DNA of 64,000 bases, taken from contig NZ_CP106735.1 in assembly GCF_025639805.1 (NCBI RefSeq), forward strand, positions 2,389,501 through 2,453,500, in the 5' to 3' direction. The translations under genes and the position numbers were made by a program. The stretch is from Reichenbachiella carrageenanivorans. GTDB taxonomy: Bacteria; Bacteroidota; Bacteroidia; Cytophagales; Cyclobacteriaceae. Positions 26,925 to 35,671 of the stretch are shown here, piece by piece. Within the stretch, counting starts at the first letter, position 1. Every line of letters begins with the position of its first letter. The notes under the pieces are model-generated. The model saw nothing but the letters and a program-made list of their open reading frames with translations, had not been told where the DNA came from and ran no database searches.

Positions 26925-28793
26925 ATGCAGAAATCATTCATACTAGTGCTCAGTATAATATCTTGTTGTGCCTTCCATTCTTCTTTTGCTCAGAAAAAGT
27001 ACAAATACGACAAGGATATATTTCCTCTTATAGAGGCTAAAAATTACGATCAAGCTATACCTATGCTTTGGGAATATTTGTCGGATCCTAAAAACGCAGA
27101 AGAACCAAATGCTAACCTTCAAATTGGCCTTTACTATGAAGGGTTGGTCAATGATTATCACATTGTATCAGATTCTACCGCTATTTTGGGAGCTACAGAT
27201 ACCGCTGTAGTATATCTCACCAAGGCCAAAGCTTATATTACTGAAAAGGAACTGAAAAAGAACGATGAATTCTATCAGGCCTTTTATAGAAGAGATTTGA
27301 GAACAGGAGACTTTGGGATCAAAATATCAGATGTACAGCTCGACATCGAAAAGAAACTGCAAAGCTTGAGGAATATAAACAAGTATGCCAAGTCTATTTA
27401 TGCAGATTTGTATAGCGTCAACGCTGCCAATGCCTATTCTCTAGCGGCTTATAAGGCTTTTGCGGCCAACTATCCAGATATTAAAAATTTGTATATGATG
27501 GCCACACAAGAGACCGAAGATAGTCTGGTTGTCATCTTGGATAAAAACACTGAAATCAAAGAGAAGTTTGAAAAAGTACGTGATGCAGTAAGCCGTATTG
27601 GCAAAAAAGGCTATAGTCCAGAGTTGGAGTTTAAGAAGATAGAAGCCTATGGTGAAGACGGCATGACTTCGGTGGATTTCTTTGCCAATGACGTAGTCGC
27701 TTGGAACTATGGAGATTGGGCTTATGAAGTGGAGGACGTCATTAGAAAAGATGTCTCAACACTGAAAAACAAAATAATAACGATCAATGAGGAGCTGAAG
27801 ACTCAAGGAGAAAAGATTAACTCTGGCTCTGGAATCTTGGATGCTCCTATTGTGACTTCGTTAGATGCAGATTTGATCAGTGCTATCAATGACTATGATA
27901 GCAATTCACTAGGACTGGATCTATTGAGTATTTTGATAAATAAAAACAAGTTTGACTATCTCACTAGTGAAGTGCTCAATGAGCGTTTGGCGGATAGTGA
28001 AGATGTGGATTATCAGTTGGCAGTATCCGATAGCCTGATGCAGTTGATCAACTTGATGGATGCTTCGGTAGCTACATTGGTAGAACCAGGTATCACGGTA
28101 GGAGCTAAAAAATACCCTAAACTGGTAAATGATAGTTATGGTGGCGAAATGGGGTTGATCAAGTACCGCAAGGGGCTAGAGACACAGCTTGCTTCTGCTC
28201 GCAGCAAATGGCTCGCCTACAACGAACAGTATAGACTCCGTGCCAGATGGGGCGTGAGTGCAGATGGTGCCGATTCATTGTATTTGATCCCTCGAATGGA
28301 CTCTACTTTTGTGCCACACGATTTTTCTAAGTTCTATTCAATTGTGTCTATGAAAGACGATTCGTCTAACACTTATGTGGTTGGGCTGGAGTTTCAAGGG
28401 GCATCTGATCAAGGTTTTGTAGCCAAGGTTAATAATGCCAGAAATATCGTTTGGAAGAAAAATTTTGCTTTGACAGGCTTTGAGTACAGCGACAGTGAGT
28501 TTTTAGTGAATGGCAAATTTGTGCCTACACAAGCAGGCTCAATAGCAGTCTATATTTTCTCACTTGTGCCAAGTTCTAAAAACAATATCATCACGGTATC
28601 TGTAACTCCAGGGGGAAATACCAACTGGGTAAATCAATTAAAAATAAGCCGTGCACCTGTAGATGTTAAGTTCAATGACATCGTGAAGGAGACCATCTTC
28701 TATACCAAGACAGAAGCAGAGTTGGAAAGTGGTGGAGGAGATCCAAACGATCCTGGGTATTTTGTAGTAGATAGAAGTGGCAACGTTAGATAA
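26925..28793 (+). CDS. Unknown exported protein with TPR-like N-terminal region
   Basis: This 622-residue protein was not recognised as a known family. A signal peptide (about 1-22, ending SFAQ) precedes a helical region. Segments such as KNYDQAIPMLWEYLSDP and DTAVVYLTKAKAYITE look like tetratricopeptide-type helices. A middle region has coiled-coil-like stretches around 260-300 and 320-400. The last 170 residues (from NTYVVGLEFQGASDQGFVAKV) appear to be beta-rich. The end overlaps the start of a small lipoprotein gene by 17 bases, so the two are probably made together. Export is clear, function is not. Confidence 0.75.
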   Translation: MQKSFILVLSIISCCAFHSSFAQKKYKYDKDIFPLIEAKNYDQAIPMLWEYLSDPKNAEEPNANLQIGLYYEGLVNDYHIVSDSTAILGATDTAVVYLTKAKAYITEKELKKNDEFYQAFYRRDLRTGDFGIKISDVQLDIEKKLQSLRNINKYAKSIYADLYSVNAANAYSLAAYKAFAANYPDIKNLYMMATQETEDSLVVILDKNTEIKEKFEKVRDAVSRIGKKGYSPELEFKKIEAYGEDGMTSVDFFANDVVAWNYGDWAYEVEDVIRKDVSTLKNKIITINEELKTQGEKINSGSGILDAPIVTSLDADLISAINDYDSNSLGLDLLSILINKNKFDYLTSEVLNERLADSEDVDYQLAVSDSLMQLINLMDASVATLVEPGITVGAKKYPKLVNDSYGGEMGLIKYRKGLETQLASARSKWLAYNEQYRLRARWGVSADGADSLYLIPRMDSTFVPHDFSKFYSIVSMKDDSSNTYVVGLEFQGASDQGFVAKVNNARNIVWKKNFALTGFEYSDSEFLVNGKFVPTQAGSIAVYIFSLVPSSKNNIITVSVTPGGNTNWVNQLKISRAPVDVKFNDIVKETIFYTKTEAELESGGGDPNDPGYFVVDRSGNVR

Positions 28794-29253
28794 TCACTAT
28801 TCTTTTATTGGATTGGTTCTGCTGATGTTTTTGGCGCAATGTGGCGTGAAGGACATCAGCAGATCATTGGATGATACACAGACCAACCGTTTGCTGTCGG
28901 CAGGAGATGAAAAATCTTGGGTGCTGGTGAGGCGTATCGAAGACGGCTCAGATGTATTCGGCTCGTGCCTAGAAGATAATGTTCTCACTTTTGTAGATGC
29001 TTCGGCAGTGGATTCACTATACCTCATGGGGCGAGTGGCTAATTGTGGCGGCGCCAGTAGTGTAGATACACTCTACAAAGCAGAATATACCATGGATGTA
29101 GATGACAGCGATGTTTTTCAAAATACCATCTCACTGACTGAGGAACAGCATGCTAGCATAGGCCTATTTTCTGTCGATGACTTGACATCCACTTCGCTCA
29201 AACTCACGTATACCTTGGACGGAAAGCAAATAGTCGAGCGATATACTTACTAA
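28777..29253 (+). CDS. Unknown small lipoprotein coupled to the preceding exported protein
   Basis: This 158-residue product starts at a GTG inside the end of the previous gene and has lipobox LAQC (Cys22). The mature part (about 50-158) has features of a small lipocalin-like beta-barrel: VLVRRIEDGSDVF, CLEDNVLTFVD, and late LKLTYTLDGKQIVERYTY. It contains a Cys pair (CLED..., VANCGG) that could form a disulfide. No known family could be named. The 17-base overlap with its upstream partner suggests that the two proteins work together in the envelope. Confidence 0.7.
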   Translation: MATLDNHYSFIGLVLLMFLAQCGVKDISRSLDDTQTNRLLSAGDEKSWVLVRRIEDGSDVFGSCLEDNVLTFVDASAVDSLYLMGRVANCGGASSVDTLYKAEYTMDVDDSDVFQNTISLTEEQHASIGLFSVDDLTSTSLKLTYTLDGKQIVERYTY

Positions 29254-29310
29254 ATTGACCTCTTCCTTATTCAAATTTGCCAGATGGGTAGGATTGCCTA
29301 TTTATCTTTC

Positions 29311-29318
29311 TAATTTTG
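29311..29318 (+). promoter_or_regulatory. Putative -7 element for the cystathionine beta-synthase gene
   Basis: TAATTTTG matches TAnnTTTG exactly, 22 bases before the start codon. The message would have a very short leader. A TTG lies 14 bases upstream, which is shorter than the usual spacing. Confidence 0.5.
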
Positions 29319-29340
29319 CCTTCAGAAATAAATCTCAATT

Positions 29341-30714
29341 ATGAAATTTCACAATTCAATAATCGAAACGATTGGCGATACGCCTTTAGTAAAGCTCAAT
29401 AGCCTAGCAAAAGGCGTAAAAGGAACCATACTTGTAAAACTCGAATACTTTAACCCGGGTAATTCTATGAAAGATAGAATGGCCTTGAAGATGGTCGAAG
29501 ATGCAGAAAAAGCGGGCATTCTCAAACCAGGAGGCACCATCATAGAAGGCACTTCAGGCAATACAGGAATGGGTTTGGCTCTGGCAGCAATTGCCAAAGG
29601 GTACAAATGTATTTTTACTCTGGCAGATAAGCAGAGTCCAGAAAAGATAGACATTCTACGTGCCGTAGGTGCGGAAGTACACGTTTGCCCTACCAATGTA
29701 GAACCCGAAGATCCTCGTTCGTATTATTCTGTGGCGAAAAAACTCAATGCGGAGATTCCTAATTCATTCTACCCCAATCAGTACGACAACTTGTCGAATG
29801 CAGTTGCACATTATGAAAGCACAGGCCCTGAGATCTGGAGAGATACAGCAGGCAAAATCACACACTACGCAGCTGGTGTAGGTACTGGTGGCTCTATGTG
29901 TGGTGTAGCCAAATACCTAAAAGAGCAAAATCCAAATGTGACCACCGTGGGTATAGATACCTATGGGTCAGTATTCAAGAAATATAAGGAGACTGGAAAG
30001 TTCGACGAAAACGAAGTATATCCATACCTCACTGAAGGTATCGGAGAAGATATTCTACCTAAGAATGTAGACTTCGATTTGATCGATACTTTTGTGAAAG
30101 TAACCGACAAAGACGGCGCTTTGATGACCAGAAGATTGGCCAAAGAAGAAGGCATGTTTGTAGGGTGGTCATGTGGATCTGCCGTACACGGAGCCATAGA
30201 ATATGCTAAAGAGAACCTAAAGGAGGATGATGTGATGGTGATCATTATGCCAGATCACGGAACCAGATACCTAGGCAAGATATATAACGACAACTGGATG
30301 AAAGATCATGGCTTTACGGAGACCGGGTCATTTGCTACAGCTAGAGATATTATAGCTAGCAAGAATGGACAAGGTGAATTGTTCACCATTGAAAGCTCTG
30401 CTAAGATTGGAGATGCCATTGCGACGATGAATGACCATGGCATCGATCAAGCACCAGTAGTTGAAAAGGGACAGTTTGTAGGCAGTATATCGGATGCTAA
30501 AATCCTAAAAGCATTGATTGAAAATCCTTTACTTAAAGATCAGCAGATCTCAGAAATCATGGATGCTTCATTCAAATTTATAGCACTAGACAATACCGTA
30601 GACGTGATGTCTAAGGTGCTGGACAAAGACACGAAAGCGCTGCTGGTGAGAGACGACAACAATCAGGTGCACATCCTCACACAAACGGATTTGCTAGTGA
30701 GCTTAACGAAGTAA
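29341..30714 (+). CDS. Pyridoxal-phosphate cystathionine beta-synthase with CBS domain pair
   Basis: This 457-residue protein has a fold-type II PLP domain (about 1-330). Lys44 in NPGNSMKDR is the expected cofactor lysine, EGTSGNTGMGLA is the phosphate/substrate loop, and GVGTGGSMCG is the cofactor phosphate loop. Two CBS motifs follow (about 345-457: GDAIATMNDHGIDQAPVV and QISEIMDASFKFIALDNTVDVMSK). It would condense serine or an activated serine with homocysteine or a thiol. The CBS pair distinguishes it from plain cysteine synthase. It is a single gene ended by a strong shared terminator. Confidence 0.93.
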   Translation: MKFHNSIIETIGDTPLVKLNSLAKGVKGTILVKLEYFNPGNSMKDRMALKMVEDAEKAGILKPGGTIIEGTSGNTGMGLALAAIAKGYKCIFTLADKQSPEKIDILRAVGAEVHVCPTNVEPEDPRSYYSVAKKLNAEIPNSFYPNQYDNLSNAVAHYESTGPEIWRDTAGKITHYAAGVGTGGSMCGVAKYLKEQNPNVTTVGIDTYGSVFKKYKETGKFDENEVYPYLTEGIGEDILPKNVDFDLIDTFVKVTDKDGALMTRRLAKEEGMFVGWSCGSAVHGAIEYAKENLKEDDVMVIIMPDHGTRYLGKIYNDNWMKDHGFTETGSFATARDIIASKNGQGELFTIESSAKIGDAIATMNDHGIDQAPVVEKGQFVGSISDAKILKALIENPLLKDQQISEIMDASFKFIALDNTVDVMSKVLDKDTKALLVRDDNNQVHILTQTDLLVSLTK

Positions 30715-30754
30715 GTAAAAGACCATTTATGTGAGCTTACTCACGTCAAAATAA

Positions 30755-30789
30755 AAAACGCCATCGTAGATCATCTACGATGGCGTTTT
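30755..30789. terminator. Bidirectional terminator between cystathionine beta-synthase and sod genes
   Basis: A 31-base near-perfect palindrome (30757-30787, one central mismatch) built on CGCCATCGTAGA/TCTACGATGGCG is flanked by A6 on the left and T4 on the right. The two flanking genes converge, so it serves both strands. Confidence 0.92.
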
Positions 30790-30811
30790 GCTTATAGTTT
30801 TATTCGGTTGC

Positions 30812-31414
30812 TTATTTAGCAGCAGCGAATCTCTTGTTTACTTCTTCCCAGTTGATCACGTTGAAAAATGCAGTGATGTAGTCAGGACGTCTGTTTTGGT
30901 AGTTGAGGTAGTACGCGTGCTCCCATACGTCTAAGCCCAAGATAGGAGTGCCACCACAGCCTACGCCTGGCATCAATGGATTGTCTTGGTTGGCAGATGA
31001 GCATACTTCTAGTTTGCCATCTTTTACGCAAAGCCAAGCCCATCCAGATCCGAATCTAGTAGCGCCAGCTTTAGCGAAAGCGTCTTTGAAAGCGTCGAAT
31101 GAGCCGAAAGCTTCGTCGATCGCACCAGCGATGTCGCCAGTAGGATTGCCGCCGCCATTAGGGCTCATTACAGTCCAAAACAAAGAGTGGTTGAAATGTC
31201 CACCGCCGTTATTTCTTACAGCAGGTACGTCAGCGTGCTCTGCACATAGCGCTTCGATAGATTTGCCTTCCATGTCTGTGCCAGCAATAGCGCCGTTCAG
31301 GTTGGTTACATACGCGTTGTGGTGTTTTCCGTGGTGGATTTCCATGGTGCGTACGTCGATATGTGGTTCCAATGCATCGTGTGCGTAGGGTAAAGATGGT
31401 AATTCAAAAGCCAT
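30812..31414 (-). CDS. Superoxide dismutase, Fe/Mn family
   Basis: This 200-residue protein is the normal length for a cytoplasmic Fe/Mn superoxide dismutase. The metal ligands are visible: His27 in MEIHHGKHH, His76 in [11 protein letters not shown], and Asp162 and His166 in LDVWEHAYY. Gly-rich NNGGGHFNH and [15 protein letters not shown] do not settle whether iron or manganese is used. It disproportionates superoxide to oxygen and peroxide. It has no signal peptide. It is a single gene, convergent with the cystathionine beta-synthase gene. Confidence 0.96.
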   Translation of the reverse strand: MAFELPSLPYAHDALEPHIDVRTMEIHHGKHHNAYVTNLNGAIAGTDMEGKSIEALCAEHADVPAVRNNGGGHFNHSLFWTVMSPNGGGNPTGDIAGAIDEAFGSFDAFKDAFAKAGATRFGSGWAWLCVKDGKLEVCSSANQDNPLMPGVGCGGTPILGLDVWEHAYYLNYQNRRPDYITAFFNVINWEEVNKRFAAAK

Positions 31415-31663
31415 GATAACTCTATGTTTATGTTAAAAAATTCCTTTCAGTAAAATTAGGTGTAAATCTATAATATTCTAAGCCAAATGATCACTCTATT
31501 CTATCTATTGATAGATAATTGAAATAATGGCGGATAACGGCCAGATAGAAGGGAAATAAAGTGGCCTCGTCAGCTTGGATAGGTCCTCAGTCTAATTTTA
31601 TAGCCTTCTAAAGTTGACATACGAAGAGAAGTAGCTATGGTTGACTATTTGACCTGAGCACCG

Positions 31664-32353
31664 CTATTCTTTTTTTTTAAAAAAAGGAAGCAGATCCGTG
31701 AGGCGGGTGAGCGAATGAAAGTTTTCGTGTATGATTTCGCGGTCTACATGCTCATGTGCCCAGGTGACGTGATAGGGGATGTGAAAGGCCGTGCCGCCGA
31801 GTGCTAGTACAGGTAGTACATCTGATTTTAGCGAATTGCCGATCATAATAAAATCGTTTGGGGAGATGTCGAGACGACGGATTAGGCGCTCATAGTCGAG
31901 TGTTTTCTTTTCGGACATGATTTCGATGTGGTGAAAATATTTTCCTAGGCCAGATTTGGTGAGCTTGCGATGCTGATCCAGCAGGTCGCCCTTGGTGGCT
32001 AGTACCAGCTTGTACCTGCCATGCAAGGCCTGTAGTACTTGTTCCACATCATCGATTAGCTCCACGGGCATTTGCAGTAGCTCCTTGCCATACTGGATGA
32101 GCTTCTGGATGTCGGCTAGCTCGATGGTGCCTTCGGAGATCTCCATGGCGCTCTCGATCATAGACAGCGTAAAGGCCTTGATGCCGTAGCCATACAATTC
32201 CAGATTTTGCATCTCTACTCTAAAAAGCTCCTTGGCGAGGGCATGCTCGGGAAGATAGCTTTCCAGTAGGGCATAAAATTTCTTTTCGGTTTCTCTAAAA
32301 TAGGACTCATTGTGCCAGAGGGTATCGTCGGCATCGAAGGCGATTATTTTCAT
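31664..32353 (-). CDS. HAD-superfamily hydrolase
   Basis: This 229-residue cytoplasmic protein has the haloacid dehalogenase motifs: motif I FDADDTLWH (nucleophile Asp7), motif II VLATKGD, motif III Lys near KKTLDYE, and motif IV MIGNSLKSDVLPVLALGG. The helical cap between about 16 and 100 is of the C1 type. It is probably a small-molecule phosphatase; the substrate is unknown. The coding end runs through a T9/A7 homopolymer (31670-31685) that encodes Phe-Phe-Lys-Lys-Lys, a place where sequencing or replication slippage could alter the last residues. Confidence 0.9.
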   Translation of the reverse strand: MKIIAFDADDTLWHNESYFRETEKKFYALLESYLPEHALAKELFRVEMQNLELYGYGIKAFTLSMIESAMEISEGTIELADIQKLIQYGKELLQMPVELIDDVEQVLQALHGRYKLVLATKGDLLDQHRKLTKSGLGKYFHHIEIMSEKKTLDYERLIRRLDISPNDFIMIGNSLKSDVLPVLALGGTAFHIPYHVTWAHEHVDREIIHENFHSLTRLTDLLPFFKKKE

Positions 32354-32402
32354 GGGATAAATGTAGCCTGCTCAGCCTTTTCTTTTTTAGTCAGGTCATA
32401 AA

Positions 32403-32430
32403 AAAAGACCAAGGGGTGCCTTGGTCTTTT
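32403..32430 (-). terminator. Terminator of the Big2 lipoprotein gene
   Basis: AAAAGACCAAGG and CCTTGGTCTTTT form a perfect 12-bp stem with a 4-base loop. Read on the minus strand it is followed by a T7 tract, and it lies just after the stop codon of the lipoprotein gene. Confidence 0.9.
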
Positions 32431-32450
32431 GGTTTAAGTTTGATGAGAGT

Positions 32451-33833
32451 CTAGCATCCATTATAGTCTATCACCACATTAATAGTGTGAGACAGACTTG
32501 TACCATCAGTAGTTGTAGCCGTTATTTGTACTGTTTCATTAGTAGGAGAGGAAGCCTTTGCTCCAAGAGAAAGAACCCCATTATTACTTACTTCTAGCAT
32601 GTCAGGTTTTGAAGAACTCCATATGACATTGAAAGAAGTTTCATATTCTGGTTCGATGTTTAGATAGAGTTTGTAAGTGCCACATCCATTGAAGTTTAGT
32701 GAGCCTTCTATTGTTTCAAAATCATTATCCAGAATGGAGATGCTTTCAGCCAACTTGTAAATTTCAAATCCTACTTCTTTATAGGCAGGTTCGGGATCGT
32801 CGGTTGCTGTGGCACTTACGCCTAGGCGGGTGCATTCGTTATTATATCTTTGAGAGGGAGTGATCACGCCGTTTTGGCTTATTGTGGCATAATCGGATAT
32901 AGGAATTTCTGAGGCTAGTGTTCGTACGTTTTGGCAGCTGCCATTTGGCACGTATACGATATCCCATTCTATGACTTGATTGGTGGCATTTGTGGGATCT
33001 ATGGTGAACTTCATTTGTTTGGATTTGCCTATGTAGGTTTCAAATAGTTTGTTTGGGTCTAGAAAAATCGCTTTGACCTTGATGAAAATAATCTCAACGG
33101 GGATTTTTTCTGATACTTCTACACCTCCATTGGCAGTAGCTACCACATAGAGTCCGCAGTCGTCGCAGGCTTTGTGGCCTGTCAGGGTCAGTGTTTCTAT
33201 ATCTAGGCTTGCGTAGTCGTCGACCGTGATCTCGGGGCCTTTTGCATAGCTTCTTCCGGTTTCCTCTGTTGGTTCGTAGACCAAAGACCAAATGATCGAT
33301 TGATCAGTGGCATCAGCGGGAGCTACTGTAGCGGAGAGTTGTACTTTTTCATTTCCAGTAATGGTAATTAAAGTGGAACTAGGGGAAATCGTGAGGCCAG
33401 TTACCTCGACTGTTGCTGGTTCTTCCTCTTCCTCTTCTTCCTCTTCCTCTTCTTCCTCTTCCTCTTCCTCTTCTTCCTCTTCCTCTTCCGTCTCTGCTAC
33501 CACATTTACTTCTATAGTCGCCGTATGGTTGGTGTTGGTTTCGGTGGCTTCTATGGTGGCGGATCCGATGCCTACTGCAGTGAGGATGGTGCCGTTTACG
33601 GTCACTACTTTCTCGTTGTCCGAGGTTAGGGTGATTTTGGCTTTGCTGGCATCTTCACCTACAATGGCGAGTAGATCTTTGAGGTCTACAGTTTCTCCTT
33701 CTACTACTTCTACGGATGCTTGGTCGAAAGATAAGCTGGTGATTTTGAAATCTGGGTCTTCATCGCCTGTGCAGCTTACTGCGACTAGGCTGATCATCAA
33801 TAGGCTGAGGATCGATTTTTTTAAATTGCTCAT
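32451..33833 (-). CDS. Big2-type Ig-like repeat lipoprotein with a 23-residue polyglutamate linker
   Basis: This 460-residue protein has lipobox AVSC (Cys21). A first Ig-like domain (about 30-112, with TLTSDNEKVVTVNGTILTAVG) is joined by an uninterrupted run of 23 Glu (116-138) to further Big2-like domains (ISPSSTLITITGNEKVQLSATVAPADATDQSIIWSL, IDPTNATNQVIEWDIVYV, IEPEYETSFNVIWSSSKPDMLEV). Several Cys pairs (CDDCG, SCQN, NECT) may form disulfides. It is a surface or periplasmic protein of unknown binding function. It stands alone between its own terminator and a 255-base gap. Confidence 0.85.
   Translation of the reverse strand: MSNLKKSILSLLMISLVAVSCTGDEDPDFKITSLSFDQASVEVVEGETVDLKDLLAIVGEDASKAKITLTSDNEKVVTVNGTILTAVGIGSATIEATETNTNHTATIEVNVVAETEEEEEEEEEEEEEEEEEEEEEEEPATVEVTGLTISPSSTLITITGNEKVQLSATVAPADATDQSIIWSLVYEPTEETGRSYAKGPEITVDDYASLDIETLTLTGHKACDDCGLYVVATANGGVEVSEKIPVEIIFIKVKAIFLDPNKLFETYIGKSKQMKFTIDPTNATNQVIEWDIVYVPNGSCQNVRTLASEIPISDYATISQNGVITPSQRYNNECTRLGVSATATDDPEPAYKEVGFEIYKLAESISILDNDFETIEGSLNFNGCGTYKLYLNIEPEYETSFNVIWSSSKPDMLEVSNNGVLSLGAKASSPTNETVQITATTTDGTSLSHTINVVIDYNGC
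33420..33488 (-). repeat. GAA/GAG microsatellite coding for polyglutamate
   Basis: Twenty-three consecutive Glu codons, mixed GAA and GAG in a partly hexameric pattern, make a 69-base purine-rich tract within the Big2 lipoprotein gene. Length changes by whole codons would stay in frame. The opposite strand reads as a Ser-rich open frame that is only a shadow. Confidence 0.95.
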
Positions 33834-34006
33834 GAGAATATAGGTTTGTTATTTAGTACAATTTAAAGTTTTTATTGAAATATAGTAAGTGAACTCGGCG
33901 ATAGTTGATGAATACTCGATGACGAAGGGAGTGTCTTCGATGGTTGAATATCAATGAGTTAGGATTTGGCCTTGTAAGAAGGGGGCTTCTTCGGGCGGCC
34001 TGCGAG

Positions 34007-34018
34007 TCTCATATGAGA
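34007..34018. other. 12-bp palindrome in the gap between Big2 lipoprotein and SiaC-like genes
   Basis: TCTCATATGAGA is a perfect palindrome within the 255-base gap 33834-34088, 174 bases before the lipoprotein start. No promoter match sits beside it. It may be an operator or chance. Confidence 0.3.
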
Positions 34019-34088
34019 TTTCTACAGTCGTGTCTCTTTGCGAAATGACTTTTGTGAGTGTATAAAAAAATGATGGGCTTTTACATAT

Positions 34089-34538
34089 TTATCCTATCAT
34101 CTCCAGTTCTACAAATCGAAAGGGGATATCACATACGATTTCGTAGTCCTCGCCTGCTTCGATCATATCTTCGTCGTTTTCTTCATAGTACCAGATGATT
34201 TTCACTTCTATGCCGTTGGCTTTTATTTGTTTGAGGATTTTCATCAGATCAAAAAGACATTTGGCTGTGCTACTGTTGAAGTAAGTGAGGCTCACATGTA
34301 CTGATAGTTTGTTTTTGCCTGTTAAGGGGTAATTTTTTAAACCTAAAAAAACTAGGTTGTAAAATTTGATGGTGTCTTCTGGACTGGATTTGCCTTTGAT
34401 TAGAAAGAGTTGTTTTTCTGGGTCGATAAGAATGTAAGGCGTGATTTTGGAAGGGTATATTTTGAGTTTTGATGTTTGTGTTAGGTGTTCTTTGTAGAGC
34501 AAAGTCGTGACATGGGGACTTTTCTTTTTCGTTTCCAT
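34089..34538 (-). CDS. SiaC-family (DUF1987) regulatory phosphoprotein
   Basis: This 149-residue cytoplasmic protein has the features of the DUF1987/SiaC family: IKGKSSPEDTIKFYNLVFLGLKNY, then SVHVSLTYFNSSTAKCLFDLMKIL. The Ser-Ser-Thr at 89-91 lies where SiaC-type proteins are phosphorylated. A C-terminal acidic segment is WYYEENDEDMIEAGEDYEIV. In Pseudomonas, SiaC is controlled by a kinase/phosphatase pair and acts on a diguanylate cyclase. No such partners are encoded beside this gene, so its circuit would be formed in trans. A start 19 bases upstream exists only in another frame. Confidence 0.75.
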   Translation of the reverse strand: METKKKSPHVTTLLYKEHLTQTSKLKIYPSKITPYILIDPEKQLFLIKGKSSPEDTIKFYNLVFLGLKNYPLTGKNKLSVHVSLTYFNSSTAKCLFDLMKILKQIKANGIEVKIIWYYEENDEDMIEAGEDYEIVCDIPFRFVELEMIG

Positions 34539-34668
34539 AGCTGCTGTTAGTAGTCATTAACCATCCAAATTACGGTGAAAACGGTGGGTTGATAAAAGAA
34601 TCCATATTACCAAATGATGAATATAACGTGAAGGCTAAGTAGCAAAGTCTATGTAAAAGGCATAAGGT

Positions 34669-34707
34669 ACTCGAAGCTAAACTGCTGGGTGTAGCAAAGC
34701 TTCGAGT
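34669..34707. other. Long inverted repeat downstream of hemF
   Basis: ACTCGAAGCT and AGCTTCGAGT form a perfect 10-bp stem, and inside it TGCT/AGCA add a second 4-bp stem around a 6-base loop. It lies 64 bases past the hemF stop. On the minus strand a CTTTT tract appears about 10 bases after it, so it may be the hemF terminator or a stable 3-prime end. Confidence 0.55.
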
Positions 34708-34770
34708 GGTGCTTGTACTTAGTCTGGTTGTACGCAATATTTAAGGCAGATATATGTGTGCTTCGTAGGT

Positions 34771-35661
34771 TTAGACCCAGTCTACTCCTTTTTTCAGTAG
34801 GTTCAAAGTTGTTTGTTCTTTCGAACCAATAGCTGGTACGTGGTTGTAGGCCCAGTTGGCTTGTGGAGGGAGGCTCATCAGGATAGATTCGGTACGCCCG
34901 TCGGTGTCTAGTCCGAACTTGGTGCCTTTGTCCCAGACGAGGTTAAATTCTGCATAACGGCCTCTACGGAGAAATTGCCACTGTTTTTCGTTTTCGCCAA
35001 AAGGCAAGTCTTTGTTTTTGGACATTAGCTCAGTGTAGATAGGAGCAAATTGACTGCCTACGTCTTGCACAAATGCCCAGCGATCCTCCAGACTAAAGTT
35101 CTCATTGGCCGACAGGCGATCGAAGAAAATTCCGCCTACACCTCTGGTTTCTTTGCGGTGTTTGATATAGAAATAGTCGTCGGCCCATTTTTTAAATACT
35201 GGATAGTAGGAGGTGTTGTGGCGGTCGCAGCAGGCTTTGAGTTGGGCGTGGAAGGCTTTGGCGTCGGGTTCGTCTACATAGTGAGGGGTCAGGTCTATCC
35301 CGCCGCCAAACCAACTGGTGCCGTTGCTCATTTCGAAATAGCGTACGTTCATGTGAATAATAGGCACCATGGGGCTATGTGGATGCATCACGATAGATAC
35401 GCCTGTGGCGAAGAAATCGGCCTGTTCTAGGCCTAAGGCTTCTAGTATTTTAACTGGCGTGGGGCCTTCTACGGCTGAGAAATTGACTCCACCCTTTTCG
35501 ATGATGTGTCCCCCAGTGATGACTCGGGTTCGGCCACCACCACCTTCAGGCCTTTGCCATAGGTCTTCTTGAAATTGACCTTTGCCATCAGTTTTTTCTA
35601 AGTCCATACAGATCTTGTCTTGTAGGCTTTTGAACCATTCTTGTATCTCTTCCTTGTTCAT
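34771..35661 (-). CDS. hemF: Oxygen-dependent coproporphyrinogen III oxidase
   Basis: This 296-residue protein matches HemF over its whole length: EDLWQRPEGGGGRTRVI, GVNFSAVEG, ATGVSIVMHPHSPMVPIIHMNVRYFE, WFGGGIDLTPHY, GGIFFDRL, RRGRYAEFNLVWDKGTKFGLDTDGRTESILMSLPP. It oxidatively decarboxylates coproporphyrinogen III to protoporphyrinogen IX in heme synthesis and needs oxygen. It follows the TamL gene by 10 bases on the same strand and is probably in its transcript. Confidence 0.97.
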   Translation of the reverse strand: MNKEEIQEWFKSLQDKICMDLEKTDGKGQFQEDLWQRPEGGGGRTRVITGGHIIEKGGVNFSAVEGPTPVKILEALGLEQADFFATGVSIVMHPHSPMVPIIHMNVRYFEMSNGTSWFGGGIDLTPHYVDEPDAKAFHAQLKACCDRHNTSYYPVFKKWADDYFYIKHRKETRGVGGIFFDRLSANENFSLEDRWAFVQDVGSQFAPIYTELMSKNKDLPFGENEKQWQFLRRGRYAEFNLVWDKGTKFGLDTDGRTESILMSLPPQANWAYNHVPAIGSKEQTTLNLLKKGVDWV

Positions 35662-35671
35662 GATGCTTTGC

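Noticed and set aside
31670..31685. T9A7 homopolymer at the end of the HAD gene, considered as a programmed frameshift site
   Set aside because: The stop codon follows within six residues and no longer product is gained by shifting.
33307..33843. Plus-strand 178-codon open frame with a long Ser run
   Set aside because: It is the antisense shadow of the polyglutamate tract and Big2 gene; it has no family features.
34007..34018. TCTCATATGAGA palindrome considered as a restriction-linked or phage attachment site
   Set aside because: No integrase, duplication or second copy is visible; only a 12-bp palindrome remains.
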